Of a stretch of DNA of 64,000 nt, positions 10,549 to 21,916 are shown piece by piece. The position numbers and the translations under genes are program-made. Every line of letters starts with the position of its first letter. Position 1 is the first letter of the stretch. The notes beneath the pieces were generated by a model. That model was not told the origin of the DNA and did not search any database. It worked only from the letters and a program-made list of their open reading frames with translations. Origin of the DNA: Gordionus sp. m RMFG-2023 (taxonomy: Eukaryota > Nematomorpha > Gordioida > Chordodea > Parachordodidae). The DNA is taken from assembly GCF_954871325.1 (NCBI RefSeq), contig NC_088775.1:67929561-67993560 (forward strand), read 5' to 3'.

Positions 10549-11039
10549 TCAATTTCTTATACATTAGAATATAAATTTTAAATAAAGGAGGGACATGGAA
10601 TAGAACTTTAGGAAAATGATTGAACGCTATCGGTTGGAACTGTTTAAACAGTTCTTAAATTCTGATAATATGAAATTTTAATTTATTACATACTTAGCTC
10701 ATTCATTCATAAATATTTGTTTTTTTCTCTTTAATTTCAGTCTGCTTCACATAACAATATGATTACAAAATAAAATACATTGATTATAATTTTTTTTAAG
10801 ATCCCATAAATAATTTTTAACTGTTATAAAAATTAATATTATAATATAAAATAAAAAGTTTTTGATGTCAACGGAAAATTTTGATACCAAGTTTGTGATG
10901 CGTGTTTTTACTCTCAAATATATATTACCACCTTTCAACTATAAATGATTTTTTATGAATATCTTAATTGATACTTAAATCTAATAATCAACATATATTA
11001 AAATGAATTAAAATTGAAAATATTTTCAGAAAAGCTTTT

Positions 11040-12060
11040 TCGAAATGTAGAACGGAACATATTTTTTTGGCACGAGTGACAACGGAATAGCAACCTAAAA
11101 ATACTTTTTCCTGGTCTCTGGTTTAAGGGATAAAACAGATGGATTTGTAAAAAGTATAATTTTTAAATCTAAACCAACGTGGCCAAGGGCATGGATTTCT
11201 ACTCCGGTGAAATTGGACGACACTCGTCATTTGAAGAAAATTAATAGTTATAATTTAGATTTCTTTTTTTCCAAATTTGATGTTGTTAATTTAGAGGGGT
11301 GAAATTTTTAGGGGAGGGGCGATTATAATCATTGTTGGCTTAGGAGGTTTAGAAGTCCCTAGCCAAAGAAACTAGCAATAGCCAGGATAAAAATTGATTA
11401 TTATGAAATAGAATTGAATATTTTATGATTTTATTAACCTCTTGGCGAAGGACGAGGTCGATATTGATATTTAATATAAAATTCCCTAATTAAGATTATT
11501 TTTCCATTTATTATAGCACCATTTGGCCTTATACCATCGAGGAAAAGGTAGTGGTATTCTAAGCGATTTGGAAACCAAGCTGAGATATAGACTTAGGCTG
11601 GTGGTGACTTGAATTCCTCAACACTGAGTAAAAGACCAAGGTACTGGGGAGGTCATAGCCATTCGTTGCAATTTTTGTAAATATGAAGCTCTTAGTAGTT
11701 GAAGAATAGATGAGTTAGCGAACGAGAGTAAGAGTTCCAATTTTTTTAAGATAAAGCGTTAGAACAGAATAGTTTCTGGCAAGTAAAAAGGGAAATAGCA
11801 TGTTTAGGGGCCCATTGGTTTATAATTTGTTGGCAAACTATAATACGCTTATTAATTCCTCTATCTTAGATGAATAAATTGAGAAGAGAGAACGTTTGAA
11901 AGGGCTAAGGAAAGAGGAATACGCCCAGGATCTCTCATTCTGAGGGAAGAAGTGAGATTAACTGCTAGCTTTTGGTAATCGCAGAATAATTTGAACTTGA
12001 TTTCAAAGATTTTTTAAATATCTTTTTCAAATTACCTATCTACGGGCTGTAAACCCTATT
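11040..12060. other. About 1 kb of higher-complexity DNA, no recognisable gene
   Basis: Compared with its surroundings this block has more G and C, fewer homopolymers and no obvious internal repeat. I checked six frames by eye and saw only short broken frames. It could be an old degraded element or a non-coding RNA locus; nothing identifies it. Confidence 0.35.
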
Positions 12061-12293
12061 TTTAAAATAAAAAGGGTTCAGGTTCAGTGAAAAATTCCTG
12101 AACCGGGTTCAGGGTTAGTCCAGAAAAATTATTAATTAGTAAAAAAACAGAAACATCAGTTTTTTTTAAAAAATTTATTTTACTTAGTAACTACCATAAA
12201 AAACTTTTACCATCATAACTATATTTAAAATACTATTGGATTTTAATAATCTATTTGTTTTTTAATTTTTTTTAAGCGAATTATCATAATATA

Positions 12294-12674
12294 GTGATCT
12301 GCATCGGGCCTAATTTTTCAAGCCCGGCCGGGCCCGAATTTTTTTTTAAAAAGATTGGCCAACCCGGCCCGAACCCAAATTTATTTAAATATAGAAATTA
12401 ATTTATAATTACTTAAAATAAAAGACATATGTTATATGGCGTTTAGTTTCTATAAATAAAATCAAAAATTTTTATTTTACTTAAAAAATTCAATATAAAA
12501 TTGATAAATTTAGATATATTTAAAAAAAATTCCAAGGTCCGATCCGACCCGGCTCGAATTTTTTTTAAAAATATTAGGCCCGACCCGGCCCAAACCCGAT
12601 TATTTTAATAGAATTAAGCCCGACCCGAAGCCTGTTCGGACCGGACTCGGGCCGGGCCTAACTTTGCAGATCTC
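12294..12674. mobile_element. Complete GGCCCGG-rich MITE
   Basis: It begins GTGATCTGCATCGGGCC and ends TTTGCAGATCTC with TA on both sides. Both subterminal parts carry repeated CCCGGCCCGAA/CCCGACCCGAA units separated by T-runs. The centre is AT-only. The same family occurs at 2338 and 27976 (left ends) and 10548 (right end). Confidence 0.72.
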
Positions 12675-13516
12675 TACCATGATACCCTCCATAAATTATA
12701 TGTTAAAATTAAAATATAGATTTTTTATGACTAACTTTGACAGTGCATTGCAATTTGCATTTAATAAAACTATTTTTGATTTTGTTTAATTATATTTACT
12801 ATCATAACTTCATTCGATAAACTTGCTTTATTCTTTTTTCAAATAATTAGGATCCCACATCTGCAAGCTCTCTGGCGATCCTAAAAAAGTATTCTTCATA
12901 AGACAAAGGCTGGCCATAGCTACCCTTAAAGCTATTTCTAGACTTACTCTTCCTTCCTTATTCTTCCCCGTTTTATGCTGTTTCTTCTTTATTTTTTATA
13001 ACATTCGTTTGTATTCAGAGGTACCATTTGCACGGCCCGGCCTGGCCCGGTTTTAAATTTTTTAGGCCCGGCCCGGATATTTTAAAAAAAAATTTTTTAC
13101 GGCCCGTCCCGGATTTAAAAATTTAAGGCCCGGTTCGGATATTTTTAAAAAAAAAATTTCAGGCCCGGCTCGGAATTTTTTAAAATTATATTCGACCTGG
13201 TATATACAAAAATTTACTACCATATTTTTCAGCGAGTATTATCGCTTATTACTTAAAAAATACATGTAAAAAGCTAATATTTTGAGAATATTATATTGAA
13301 TTTATAAAAATTATAAAACTGTTATTTATAAAAATGAATATTTTGAGCATATACTATATTTTATATTGCATTTATAAAAATAAAACTAATATTCATAAAA
13401 GTGGTAATAATATTTGTCATATATTATATTTTATATTACATTTAAAAAAAATAAAACTAATATTTAATTTATAAAAATGGAAAATATTTTGAGAATATAA
13501 TATATTGTATTTAATC

Positions 13517-13592
13517 GCCGGGGTGGCCTAATGGGTAAGATGTAGGCTTGGAAACACGAGCATGAACAAGGACGCGGGTTCAATCCTGGTAA
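13517..13592 (+). promoter_or_regulatory. tRNA-like head of the LINE (possible internal pol III boxes)
   Basis: The first bases of the element, GCCGGGGTGGCCTAATGGGT, resemble the acceptor stem and A box of a Ser/Leu-type tRNA. GCGGGTTCAATCCTGG about 50 bp on resembles a B box. The arms do not form a complete cloverleaf by eye. It may be a promoter or a relic of a SINE-like head. Confidence 0.5.
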
Positions 13593-13756
13593 GAACCATA
13601 AAAACTTTCAAGTTTTTCTTCGATGACTGATGTGTAAAGACATATGGTATGATGAATTTCGGAGCTTAGAGATGACACCCCGGTCACCGACAGGCCTGGA
13701 CAGCCGGGTGCTAAGGATACCTGTTCAATAAACAAAAGAAGGACACAAATGAAAAT

Positions 13757-14834
13757 ATGAATATGAAAGCTAGGGCGTTCCCTCCATGCGACGCGCAGGG
13801 TGTAGACCTCCATCCTGTGAAAAATAAAGTAAAGGTCAAAGCAAAAAAGACAAGACTGGCAAGTTTGAATATTGGGACGCTTAAAGGTAAGACTAGAGAA
13901 TTGGCATCAATGTTGAACAGGAGAAAAGTTGATATAACGTGTATACAAGAGACGAAATGGAAAGGACAGAAAACTTTGATGATTGGAGATGGGTATAAAT
14001 TGTACTATAATGGACTTGTTAGCAATAGGAACGGTGTCGGCATCATCCTCAGCCAAGACCTAACCTCTTCAGTAGTAGAAGTCAACAGGATCTCTGATAG
14101 ACTAATGAAGATAAAACTCTGCATTGGTCAATCAATACTACACATCCTATCAGTATATGCTCCTCAAACGGGTTGCAAGGAAGAAGAGAAAGATGACTTT
14201 AGAGCTATCCTCGATGAAGCTGTAATGGAAATCCCTAAGGATGACCTAGTCATAATTGGTGGTGACTTAAATGCGCATGTGGGGAAAGCAAGAGATAGCT
14301 ACAAAAGGCATCATGGTGGTTTTGGATACGGAGAAAGAAATGATGAAGGAGAGCACGTACTGAAATTTGCGCAAGCCTTCGACAGGAAAAAAGACAGTCA
14401 TTTAATAACATATGAAAGTGGTACTAGGAAAACACAGATAGATTACATGCTAATCTCTCGCATAAGATTAAAAGATGTAATAGACTGCAAAGTCATCCCA
14501 GGAGAAGATATCGCCGCACAACATAAGCTACTAGTCGTGGATTTACACATCTCAAATAAATCCACTCAAAACAAGATAAAACTGGAACCATGCATCAAAT
14601 GGGGCAAATTAAAAACAATGACAGATGCCTTTGCAATCAATGCAAACATTGAAACAATAAATTGCTCACAAGTCAGTGAAAAAATATGGACAGACCTTTC
14701 ATCCAGATTAATAGACACTGCAAAATCGACGCTAGGCTTGACAAGAGGAGGCAACAAATCACACAAAGAACTATGGTGGTGGAATCAAGAGGTACAAACC
14801 ACTATACAGGAGAAAAAAGCCCTTTATGGTACAA
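13757..14834 (+). pseudogene. LINE APE endonuclease domain
   Basis: The frame opens at ATG 13757. Endonuclease motifs are in order: LASLNIGTLKGKTRELASML, DITCIQETKWKG (catalytic Glu), LSVYAPQTG, VIIGGDLNAHVG (Asp/Asn pair), TQIDYMLISR, and AAQHKLLVVDL at the final His position. After about residue 355 the frame leaves the protein: the correct continuation (KNADDKSRYKKSKRLATKAV) is in the frame that runs to 16233, so a frameshift lies near 14825-14835. Confidence 0.88.
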
Positions 14835-16233
14835 ATCCAAAAATGCAGATGACAAGTCAAGATACAAAAAATCCAAGAGATTGGCTACAAAGGCGGTGGC
14901 TAGGGCCAAATCTATGGCATACGATGACATGTACGAAGATCTACATACCAAAGAAGGGCAAAATAAAATATACAGATTAGCCAAACAGCGAGAAAAGAAC
15001 TCTAGGGATATAAACGGAGCTCCGAAAGTAATCAAAAATAAAGATGGGAAATTGATAATAAAGGAAAAAGAAATAATGAATAGATGGAAAGAATATTTTC
15101 AGGAGCTTCTCAACTTTAATTCCCACATATTGCATCTCGACGAACACTCCCCTTGTCAAAACCTTGTACAATCTATAACAGAACAAGAAATAATCACATG
15201 CCTCAAGCATATGAAAAACAACAAAGCTAGGGGTCCAGACGATATTCCAATAGAAAGCCTTAAAGCACTAGGAGATGATGGAATACATCTCCTCACAAAT
15301 CTGTACAATAAAATACTTGGAAATGAAGAGGTCCCCCAAAAATGGAGGCAGAGCTATCTAGTTCCTATCTTCAAAAATAAAGGGGATCCACACAATTGTC
15401 AAAATTACAGGGGCATAAAACTAATGTCACACTGTCTAAAACTATACGAAAAAATAATAGAAAAAAGATTAAGAGATATAATCGAAATAGGAGAGACACA
15501 GTTTGGCTTTATGCCTGGAAGATCAACAACCGATGCTATCCATGCAATTAGGCAAATGAGTGAAAAATACAGGGAAAAGAACAAAAAGCTACACATGGTC
15601 TTTCTCGATCTAGAAAAGGCCTTCGATAGAATCCCAAGAAAACTTATCTGGTGGGCGCTACGCCACAAAAAAGTTCCCGAAAAATATATAAGAATAATAG
15701 AGGATATGTATATGGGACATACAACAATGGTCCGTAGCACAACAGGTACTTCAGCAGGCTTCACAATAGCCGAAGGAGTTCATCAAGGGTCGGCTCTCAG
15801 CCCACTTCTCTTCATTACAGTAATAGATATATTAGCACAGTCTTTACCTCAAACAGTCCCGTGGAATATGATATTTGCAGATGATATTGTGATACTTGCC
15901 GAATCCAAGGATGAAATGAAAGAAAGGTTAGTGAATTGGATAAATATCCTAGAAACGCACGGATTAAAAGTAAATAGAGAAAAGACGGAGTATATGGTGA
16001 TAGGAGGAGATGAAACGGAGAGTATTGATATAAATGATTGGCAGATATCCGCAATTGAAAGCTGCAAATATTTGGGCTCCACTATACAAACAAACGGCAC
16101 AATAGAAAAAGAGATAAAGAATAAGATTAATCAAGGGTGGTTAAAGTGGAGATCTTTATCTGGAGTGCTATTTGACAAAAGAATCCCACACAAATTAAAG
16201 GGAAAAATTTACAGTTCCATAGTACAACCATAG
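14834..16233 (+). pseudogene. LINE reverse transcriptase domain
   Basis: RT blocks are clear: GPDDIPIESLKALG, WRQSYLVPIFKNKGDPHNCQ, NYRGIKLMSH, QFGFMPGRSTTDAIHAIRQM, MVFLDLEKAFDRIPR (first catalytic Asp), GVHQGSALSPLLF, and FADDIVILAE (catalytic Asp pair). The frame ends prematurely at TAG 16231-16233 (KGKIYSSIVQP*). The next residues of the family (ETWPTKESDER) resume in another frame at 16238, consistent with a small deletion here. Confidence 0.9.
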
Positions 16234-16235
16234 TT

Positions 16236-16627
16236 CGGAAACATGGCCAACCAAAGAATCAGACGAGAGAAGTCTACAAACTATGGAGATGAGAATGCTG
16301 AGGATGATTGCTGGGGTAACAAGAAAGGATAAGGTGCGCAGTACAAGAATACTAAATAGTAAGGTAGTGCCCATTAAGACTAAGTTAATGGTAAACAGAC
16401 TTAGGTGGTATGGGCACACAATGAGAAGGCCTATGAACTACATAGGAAATAAAGTTGAAAGATTGGAAGTGATGGGCAAACGTAAAAGAGGAAGGCCAAA
16501 ACTTCAATGGGGCCATAAAGTTAGAGCCAATATAAAGAAGTATAAAATAGATAAAAGATATTGTACGAATAACATAAAGTGGAGAGAGATGTTGAAGGAG
16601 CTTACCACCAGAAAAGGTAAAAGCTAA
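16236..16627 (+). pseudogene. LINE C-terminal tail after frameshift
   Basis: The frame resumes with ETWPTKESDERSLQTMEMRM, then LRMIAGVTRKDKVR, RLRWYGHTMRRP and MGKRKRGRPKLQW, a C-terminal motif series shared by RTE and related non-LTR elements. The stop at 16625-16627 is followed within 13 bp by the terminal A-run. Confidence 0.85.
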
Positions 16628-16960
16628 AGAGAAAAAAAAAATATATTGTATTTAATTTACTATTTAATTTATAAAATAAAAATAAATCGCTATTTAAAAA
16701 AATGCATGTATAATAAATAGTATTTTGAAAATATAATCTAATTGCACAATATTAATATAATTTATTTTATAATATAAATTTTTAACAAAAGAAGATAATT
16801 GTATTATATAATATTGTAAAAAAGAATAATGAAAAATGTTGGATTAAAAACTTTCATGACTCAAGGTAAATATAATAAATGCAATAAATATTTGACAGTT
16901 TGCAAAGTAAAAAACCAACATGATTGACGAAACCCTATACTCAAGAAAGATATTAAAAAT

Positions 16961-17390
16961 TCACAAATTATCAAGAAGAAAGAGAAGCATATCTACCTTT
17001 TCAGGTTGAAGATTACTTCTTCTTTCTTCAAGAATTCTCGTAGTGGAAAAATTCCGCTCACAGCTTGCACTTGAAGCAAGAATTGCCAATTTTGCTAAAA
17101 TTAGAAATTCGCTTTGATGAGCCGCCCACCACTCTAACAAATTATCCACCTTAAATGTTTCATCTATTTTTTTATTTATGTAATTATAATATTCATCATC
17201 GGGTATTGACATATTACCAGAATTACCATCGCCCCATTTGTCATAAAACTATTCAGTTTGTTTAACAACAGTCGTAATTTGACTGGTCGATGGTATTTCA
17301 TTTACTTCCTGAGCCTCTTGTAATTTAATATAATCTTTTATATAGTTTTCCGTCATCTTGCGATCTGTCCCTGACTACATACGTAATTGC
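16961..17390 (-). pseudogene. hAT transposase C-terminal dimerisation region
   Basis: Visible motifs are LLEWWAAHQSEFLILAKLAI, ASSASCERNFSTT and NLQPEKVDMLLFL, matching W...FP.L...A..L....SSA..ER.FS in hAT transposases (SASCER motif). The frame breaks upstream near 17215. It belongs to the element whose GGCCCGG ends lie at 13016 and 18073. Confidence 0.8.
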
Positions 17391-17534
17391 TTGAATTTTG
17401 GACAGAGAAAAAGAGAAATAAAATGATACTTGTGTAAAACAAATTTTTCAATTAAAAAATGCTTTATATTAAGTAAAATCAATTTTATTTCTCCTTTTTC
17501 GCTTTGAAAGGTATTACAAACTTCAAGAAGTGAT

Positions 17535-17715
17535 ATTCCTTTATTTGATTGTTTTGGTAAAATATATTCTAAAAATTTAGATATGAATTATAAAAAATTA
17601 TATTAATAATACTTGAATATTGGGGCTTATTTAAGATATTCCTTTATTTGATTGTTTTGGTAAAATATGTTGTAAAAATTTAGATATGAATTATAAAAAA
17701 ATATATTAATACTTT
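17535..17715. repeat. About 80-bp direct duplication
   Basis: Two copies contain ATTCCTTTATTTGATTGTTT and AAATTTAGATATGAATTAT (17535-17613 and 17635-17713), separated by TTGGGGCTTATTTAAG. Confidence 0.7.
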
Positions 17716-18939
17716 GAATAAATTTGCAGGAAATTAATAATTAGATCGATCTGTGGGTGTTAGGTAGTGTTAACCATCACCCAATATTATATTAATCATA
17801 ACTATAATATAATATAATCTTATAACCATTAACTCATAATGTAATAATTTTTATAAAAAATAATAAGGCCCGGCCGGCCCGGGTTTAACAATCTTTGGCC
17901 CGGCCCGGGTTTAACAATCTTAGGCCCGGCCCGGATATATTAAAAAAAAATTTTGTAGGCCCGGCCCGGCCCGGATATATTAAAAAAAAATTTTTTTAGG
18001 CCCGGCCCGGGTATATTTAAAAAATTTATAATACGGCCCGGGCCGGGTTTAGGGCCGGGCCTGCAAGTCTCTGATAATTATTATCAGGGTTGTGTATTTG
18101 ACCCATCAAAATGATTCGGTTAATTGTCCAATATGGCCAGTCAAATTAAATTTGATATAAGACAATATTATTTTGTATATAATAGTAATATTGATTTTAT
18201 AATATTTAAATTCATTGTCATTCTATAGCTAATATTTCGCTCCCCATGGCAGAGTTTTGTTCTGATTCATATTCAATATTATCATTATATTTAATATTTT
18301 TAATCAATTTTCCAGTTGTTGAGATCTTCAATCTATTTTTGTTTTAGTATGAATATTAACCCAAATCGACCAACTTCTTTCTGAAGAAGAAGTGGAACTA
18401 GTAAAATACCACTTCTCTTAATAGGCATAGCGGGCAAACCCATTCCACTAACTTGAGGCCGGATTCTGATTGTTTCTTATGGAAATTACTGCTTTCCACA
18501 TAATTTACTACTAAACATGCCTATTTTACTACTAGTTTTATGAAATCACTTGAAGTATTTTGATCATCGCCACATTGTAAAATGCCTAATCCTTGTATTA
18601 TATCATATACTTCATTTAATTCGTTACTAATAAGATGCTCCTCTTGATATTGAAATAAGCAGTTGTGATCACATGTATTTATATTGTTTATTCTTTTTTC
18701 AAATAAATTTTTAATTATTTTTCTTCCGATTTTTAGAGTAGACCTGTCAATTGACTGATTGCTAACTCTGTATATTATAGTTTTTCTCCATACTTTTATG
18801 ATAGTTGTTACCTGTTATTTGAAAATAATATCTTTTTATTCTTTATAACCCCCTCCCAAAAATTTGTTTTAGGTCAATGTCTGATCTAGTTGATAATAGA
18901 ATTCCCAAGCGTCCAAGCTGATAATAATTTCGAAAAATT

Positions 18940-19085
18940 TTCCTTAAGCCCAGTCCAATATAATTCATAAAAATATTTTCTAAGCCCAGCCCCACCCGTA
19001 ATAATTTAAAAAAATTTTTCTCAAACCTGGCCAACCCCTAATAATTTTGAAATTTTTTTTCCAAGCCTGGAGATAGGTAAATCTC
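18940..19085. repeat. Degenerate GGCCCGG-type repeats
   Basis: Spaced AAGCCCAGTCC/AAGCCCAGCCCCACCCG blocks separated by A/T look like an eroded copy of the GGCCCGG subterminal repeat. Similar eroded pieces occur at about 19610-19850, 20390-20478, 39190-39240, 40240-40330 and 47820-48030. Confidence 0.4.
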
Positions 19086-19142
19086 TAAAAACCTCAATCC
19101 TACTTCAGATCAAGGTCAACTCATTAGGACTATTTGATTATA

Positions 19143-19220
19143 TTCAAGTTGGTGCATGCGTAAAACATACGCCTTTGAAAGGGGAGGTTTGTGGTTCGAC
19201 TCTCATAGAGAGCAAAAAAT
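19143..19220 (+). repeat. tRNA-related sequence (SINE head or tRNA relic)
   Basis: AGTTGGTGCATGCG (A-box-like) is followed about 45 bp later by TGTGGTTCGACTCTCAT, a good B-box/T-arm match. The stems do not pair well, so I do not call a functional tRNA gene. No SINE tail is evident. Confidence 0.35.
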
Positions 19221-20572
19221 TAACATTACAATATATAGTCTCCTTAAATTTTAAATACATTAGGGAGATATGAAAACGATCGTGTTTTGATTATGGAGAT
19301 TATATATTAGATGATAGCTTTAATATTTGTTTTGTTAAATAAAAAAAAAGTACTTCAAAAGTTTCAACAAAAACAATTGATATTCTTACAAAATATATTC
19401 TAAGATAACAAAATTACAAAATATGGCGGTAAAATATGTACATAAAATTTAATAAAAATGATTTAATACCGAAAATGAAAAAAAAACAATTCTACCATCC
19501 TAAATTTTAGATAGGGTTTAGGTGAGAGTTGAGTAAAATCTGTTTTGGGTTCTCAGCCCTGTCAATTTGTTTTTCAATTAGAAATAGATGCTATATATAT
19601 ACAATAGCAAATGCATATATAAATTAAATTTTTACACGGCCTGGTCTGGTATTTTGGGCGAGTTGATCCAGTTTTTGGGCCCAGCTCATGAATTTTTATC
19701 TTGCCTAGCCCTTAAAATAATTTTATATAAAGGGAAAAAATGCATAGTTCTAGGCTTATTTTTTTTGGAAATTTCAGGTTACGCCCGAAAAATATTTTTC
19801 ACAAGTTATCCAGTCTACCCCGACCTCAAATCTTACCCATTGTGAAAATTTTATTTATCTTTTTCTTCTGTTCAAAATATTTTAAAAGTAATCAAACACT
19901 TCATTAATTTAGATTTTTTAAAATTTAAAATAATTTATAAGTAAGAAATATCATTCTAATCATATCTCAATTTAAAATCAAGAAATGCCAAAAATCATAG
20001 TTTTAGTAATATTCAAATCTTGATTTAACTAACTATGAATGTAAATTAAAATTTAATATTTAGATAGGGTTGTATTATTATTCATTTATGATATTTTTAT
20101 TTCTATTAGATTGATATAATGTAAATTGATTTTAAATAGATGTAATTTTAAATAAAATAGATAAACAGATAATCATAAGAATTTAAAAATTTAAGTCTTT
20201 TAAAAATAATTAAGATATCTCGGACTCCTAACGAAGAAATAAGCATATTAAAAATTATTCTATAATAGTATTAATCAAAATATTAGCTTGAAATTCAAAA
20301 GAATATATTAAAATCTTGATGCCCGAACTGGCCAATTAAAATTTTACGAAAATCAGAAATTTGCAATTTGCGAGGCTTGTCTGATTTTTTTATGTATAAG
20401 TTTTCCGGCCCGGTCCAAAAAAATGTACAAATTGCCCGCTCCATTATAATAATGGACCGGGCTTTGCCGATCTCTAATTGATAATAAGAAAGAGAGTAAA
20501 AAAAATTTTAAAAGTATATAATATCATTTTATTCGTAAAACATTATAAACCCATAATAAACGCCATATAAAG

Positions 20573-20733
20573 CCGACCTTAGGAGTTGCCTCTTCCACTA
20601 GTGCCCAACTTTACGTCATAACTTCCCCCGTGGGGTCTTATTACGCCAACGGATCTGACTCCATCGCCCTCTACACCGACGCTAGGTATGTTAGGGCGTG
20701 GCCTGGTGGCGTCGGGGATATCAAACTCGGATC
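20573..20733 (+). CDS. BCAT: BCAT exon C, with the PLP lysine; GC-rich
   Basis: This 161-nt exon has acceptor AAAG before 20573 and donor GTAATA after 20733 and ends in phase 2 (GGA TC|). It encodes PTLGV, then LYVITSPVGSYYANG, then ARYVRAWPGGVGDIKLGS. The lysine in GDIKLGS aligns with the catalytic lysine of BCAT (GDxKxGxNY), which forms the Schiff base with PLP. The split serine codon is completed by the C that opens the next exon at 29464. By hand count 90 of 161 bases are G or C (about 56%), with mostly G/C third positions, unlike the flanking AT-rich introns and the other exons. Confidence 0.93.
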
Positions 20734-21916
20734 GTAATATGAAATTATTAAAAATATATTTAATGTACTGTTTAAATTGAAACGATATTTTATTAAAAAT
20801 ATATAAAAAAATAAAAACTATTTTGCATTATACTTTTACAACAAAAAATTAAGTGGAGCGACCCAATTATTTACAATTTTAATTAATATTATATTTTTTT
20901 GAAAACTAAAACACTTTACTTTTGCATGGGGATTTACTAATGGCCATTTCCATTTTTCACATTGATCAAATCACGTGTACATGAAACTTATCTTTTTATT
21001 TTATAATACTAAAAAATACTAATTTTGTATAAAATAAACCCAGATTTTTTTTTTTTGAAAACCGTAACCTAACAATCATTATTTTCAAAACGGGTCTCTT
21101 GTGAAAAGGCTTCTTTTTTTTAATAAATCGAATCATAAGTGTAATTTAGATAATATATGTATCTTTTTTAAAATTGGTCATTCCTTTCAATTTATAAGAC
21201 AGCTCACACCAGTTAAATTCTTAAAAAGTGACTCTTAGAGCTAACTTGTTACATTGCCAGTTACTTTATAAATTATTTATGTAACCCATAATTTTTTTAT
21301 TGCAAAATAATTTTTCGATTTACTAATTAATCAAAGAATTTAAATGAAATTTAGTAAGAATAACACCAGTTTTTTAAAAAAATAGTTTTACTATATTTAG
21401 CAATCATTTTTAAAAATAATTAACATTTTAATTAAAATCAGAATAATAAATTTAAATAAAATTCTATTTACTTTTTTAAATTTTATAAGCGATTTATCAT
21501 AATATCTAATTTTTCATAATATCTACCATAATTTTAATGTTAAAACTACAATATTCATTTTTTTATGCTTAACTTGGAGCCCTTCCTTGTCATACGTCAT
21601 GTGTAAAGCAATGTAAAAATATACTTTATTTTTTATAAAACTCATAATTTTTATTTATCTTTTAGATTATTTGAATAAAAAATAAGATACAGATATAAAT
21701 CAGTTTTAGAATTAAGAATGAATGATAAAATTAACATTTTGTTGATATTGCAATTAAATAATATACCTTTTTTCCTTTTCATGATTGATTATTTAAATAA
21801 ATGTTTTTATAGAAACTATTAATAAAGAAAAGATTTATAACATCAGAAGATTTGTGTATAATTATTTTATTTATCCTAGATTTTTAAAAATATTCAAATA
21901 TATATCATTTTAATTG

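Larger units (their letters stand above)
13516..16640 (+). mobile_element. Full-length RTE-type LINE with 16-bp target-site duplication
   Basis: ATATATTGTATTTAAT occurs exactly at 13500-13515 and 16641-16656, so both ends of the insertion are defined. The 3125-bp element has a tRNA-like 5' head, an APE endonuclease and reverse transcriptase reading, the GHTMRRP..GKRKRGRP tail typical of RTE elements, and ends in an A-run. A perfect duplication suggests a fairly recent insertion, although the ORF is frameshifted. It sits inside the GGCCCGG hAT remnant. Confidence 0.93.
13016..18073 (-). mobile_element. hAT remnant with GGCCCGG subterminal repeats, split by a LINE
   Basis: The left end starts CAGAGGTACCATTTGCACGG and the right end, inverted, starts CAGAGACTTGCAGGCCCGG. 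Both ends carry four or five GGCCCGG blocks spaced by about 40 bp of A/T. The inside contains a hAT transposase C-terminus (16961-17390, minus) and the LINE 13516-16640. I could not find a clear 8-bp duplication, so the outer limits rest on the inverted ends. Without the LINE the element is about 1.9 kb. Confidence 0.6.

Noticed and set aside
13500-13600. A functional tRNA gene at the head of the LINE
   Set aside because: A- and B-box-like words are present, but the cloverleaf stems do not pair and it lies inside the LINE's target duplication boundaries.
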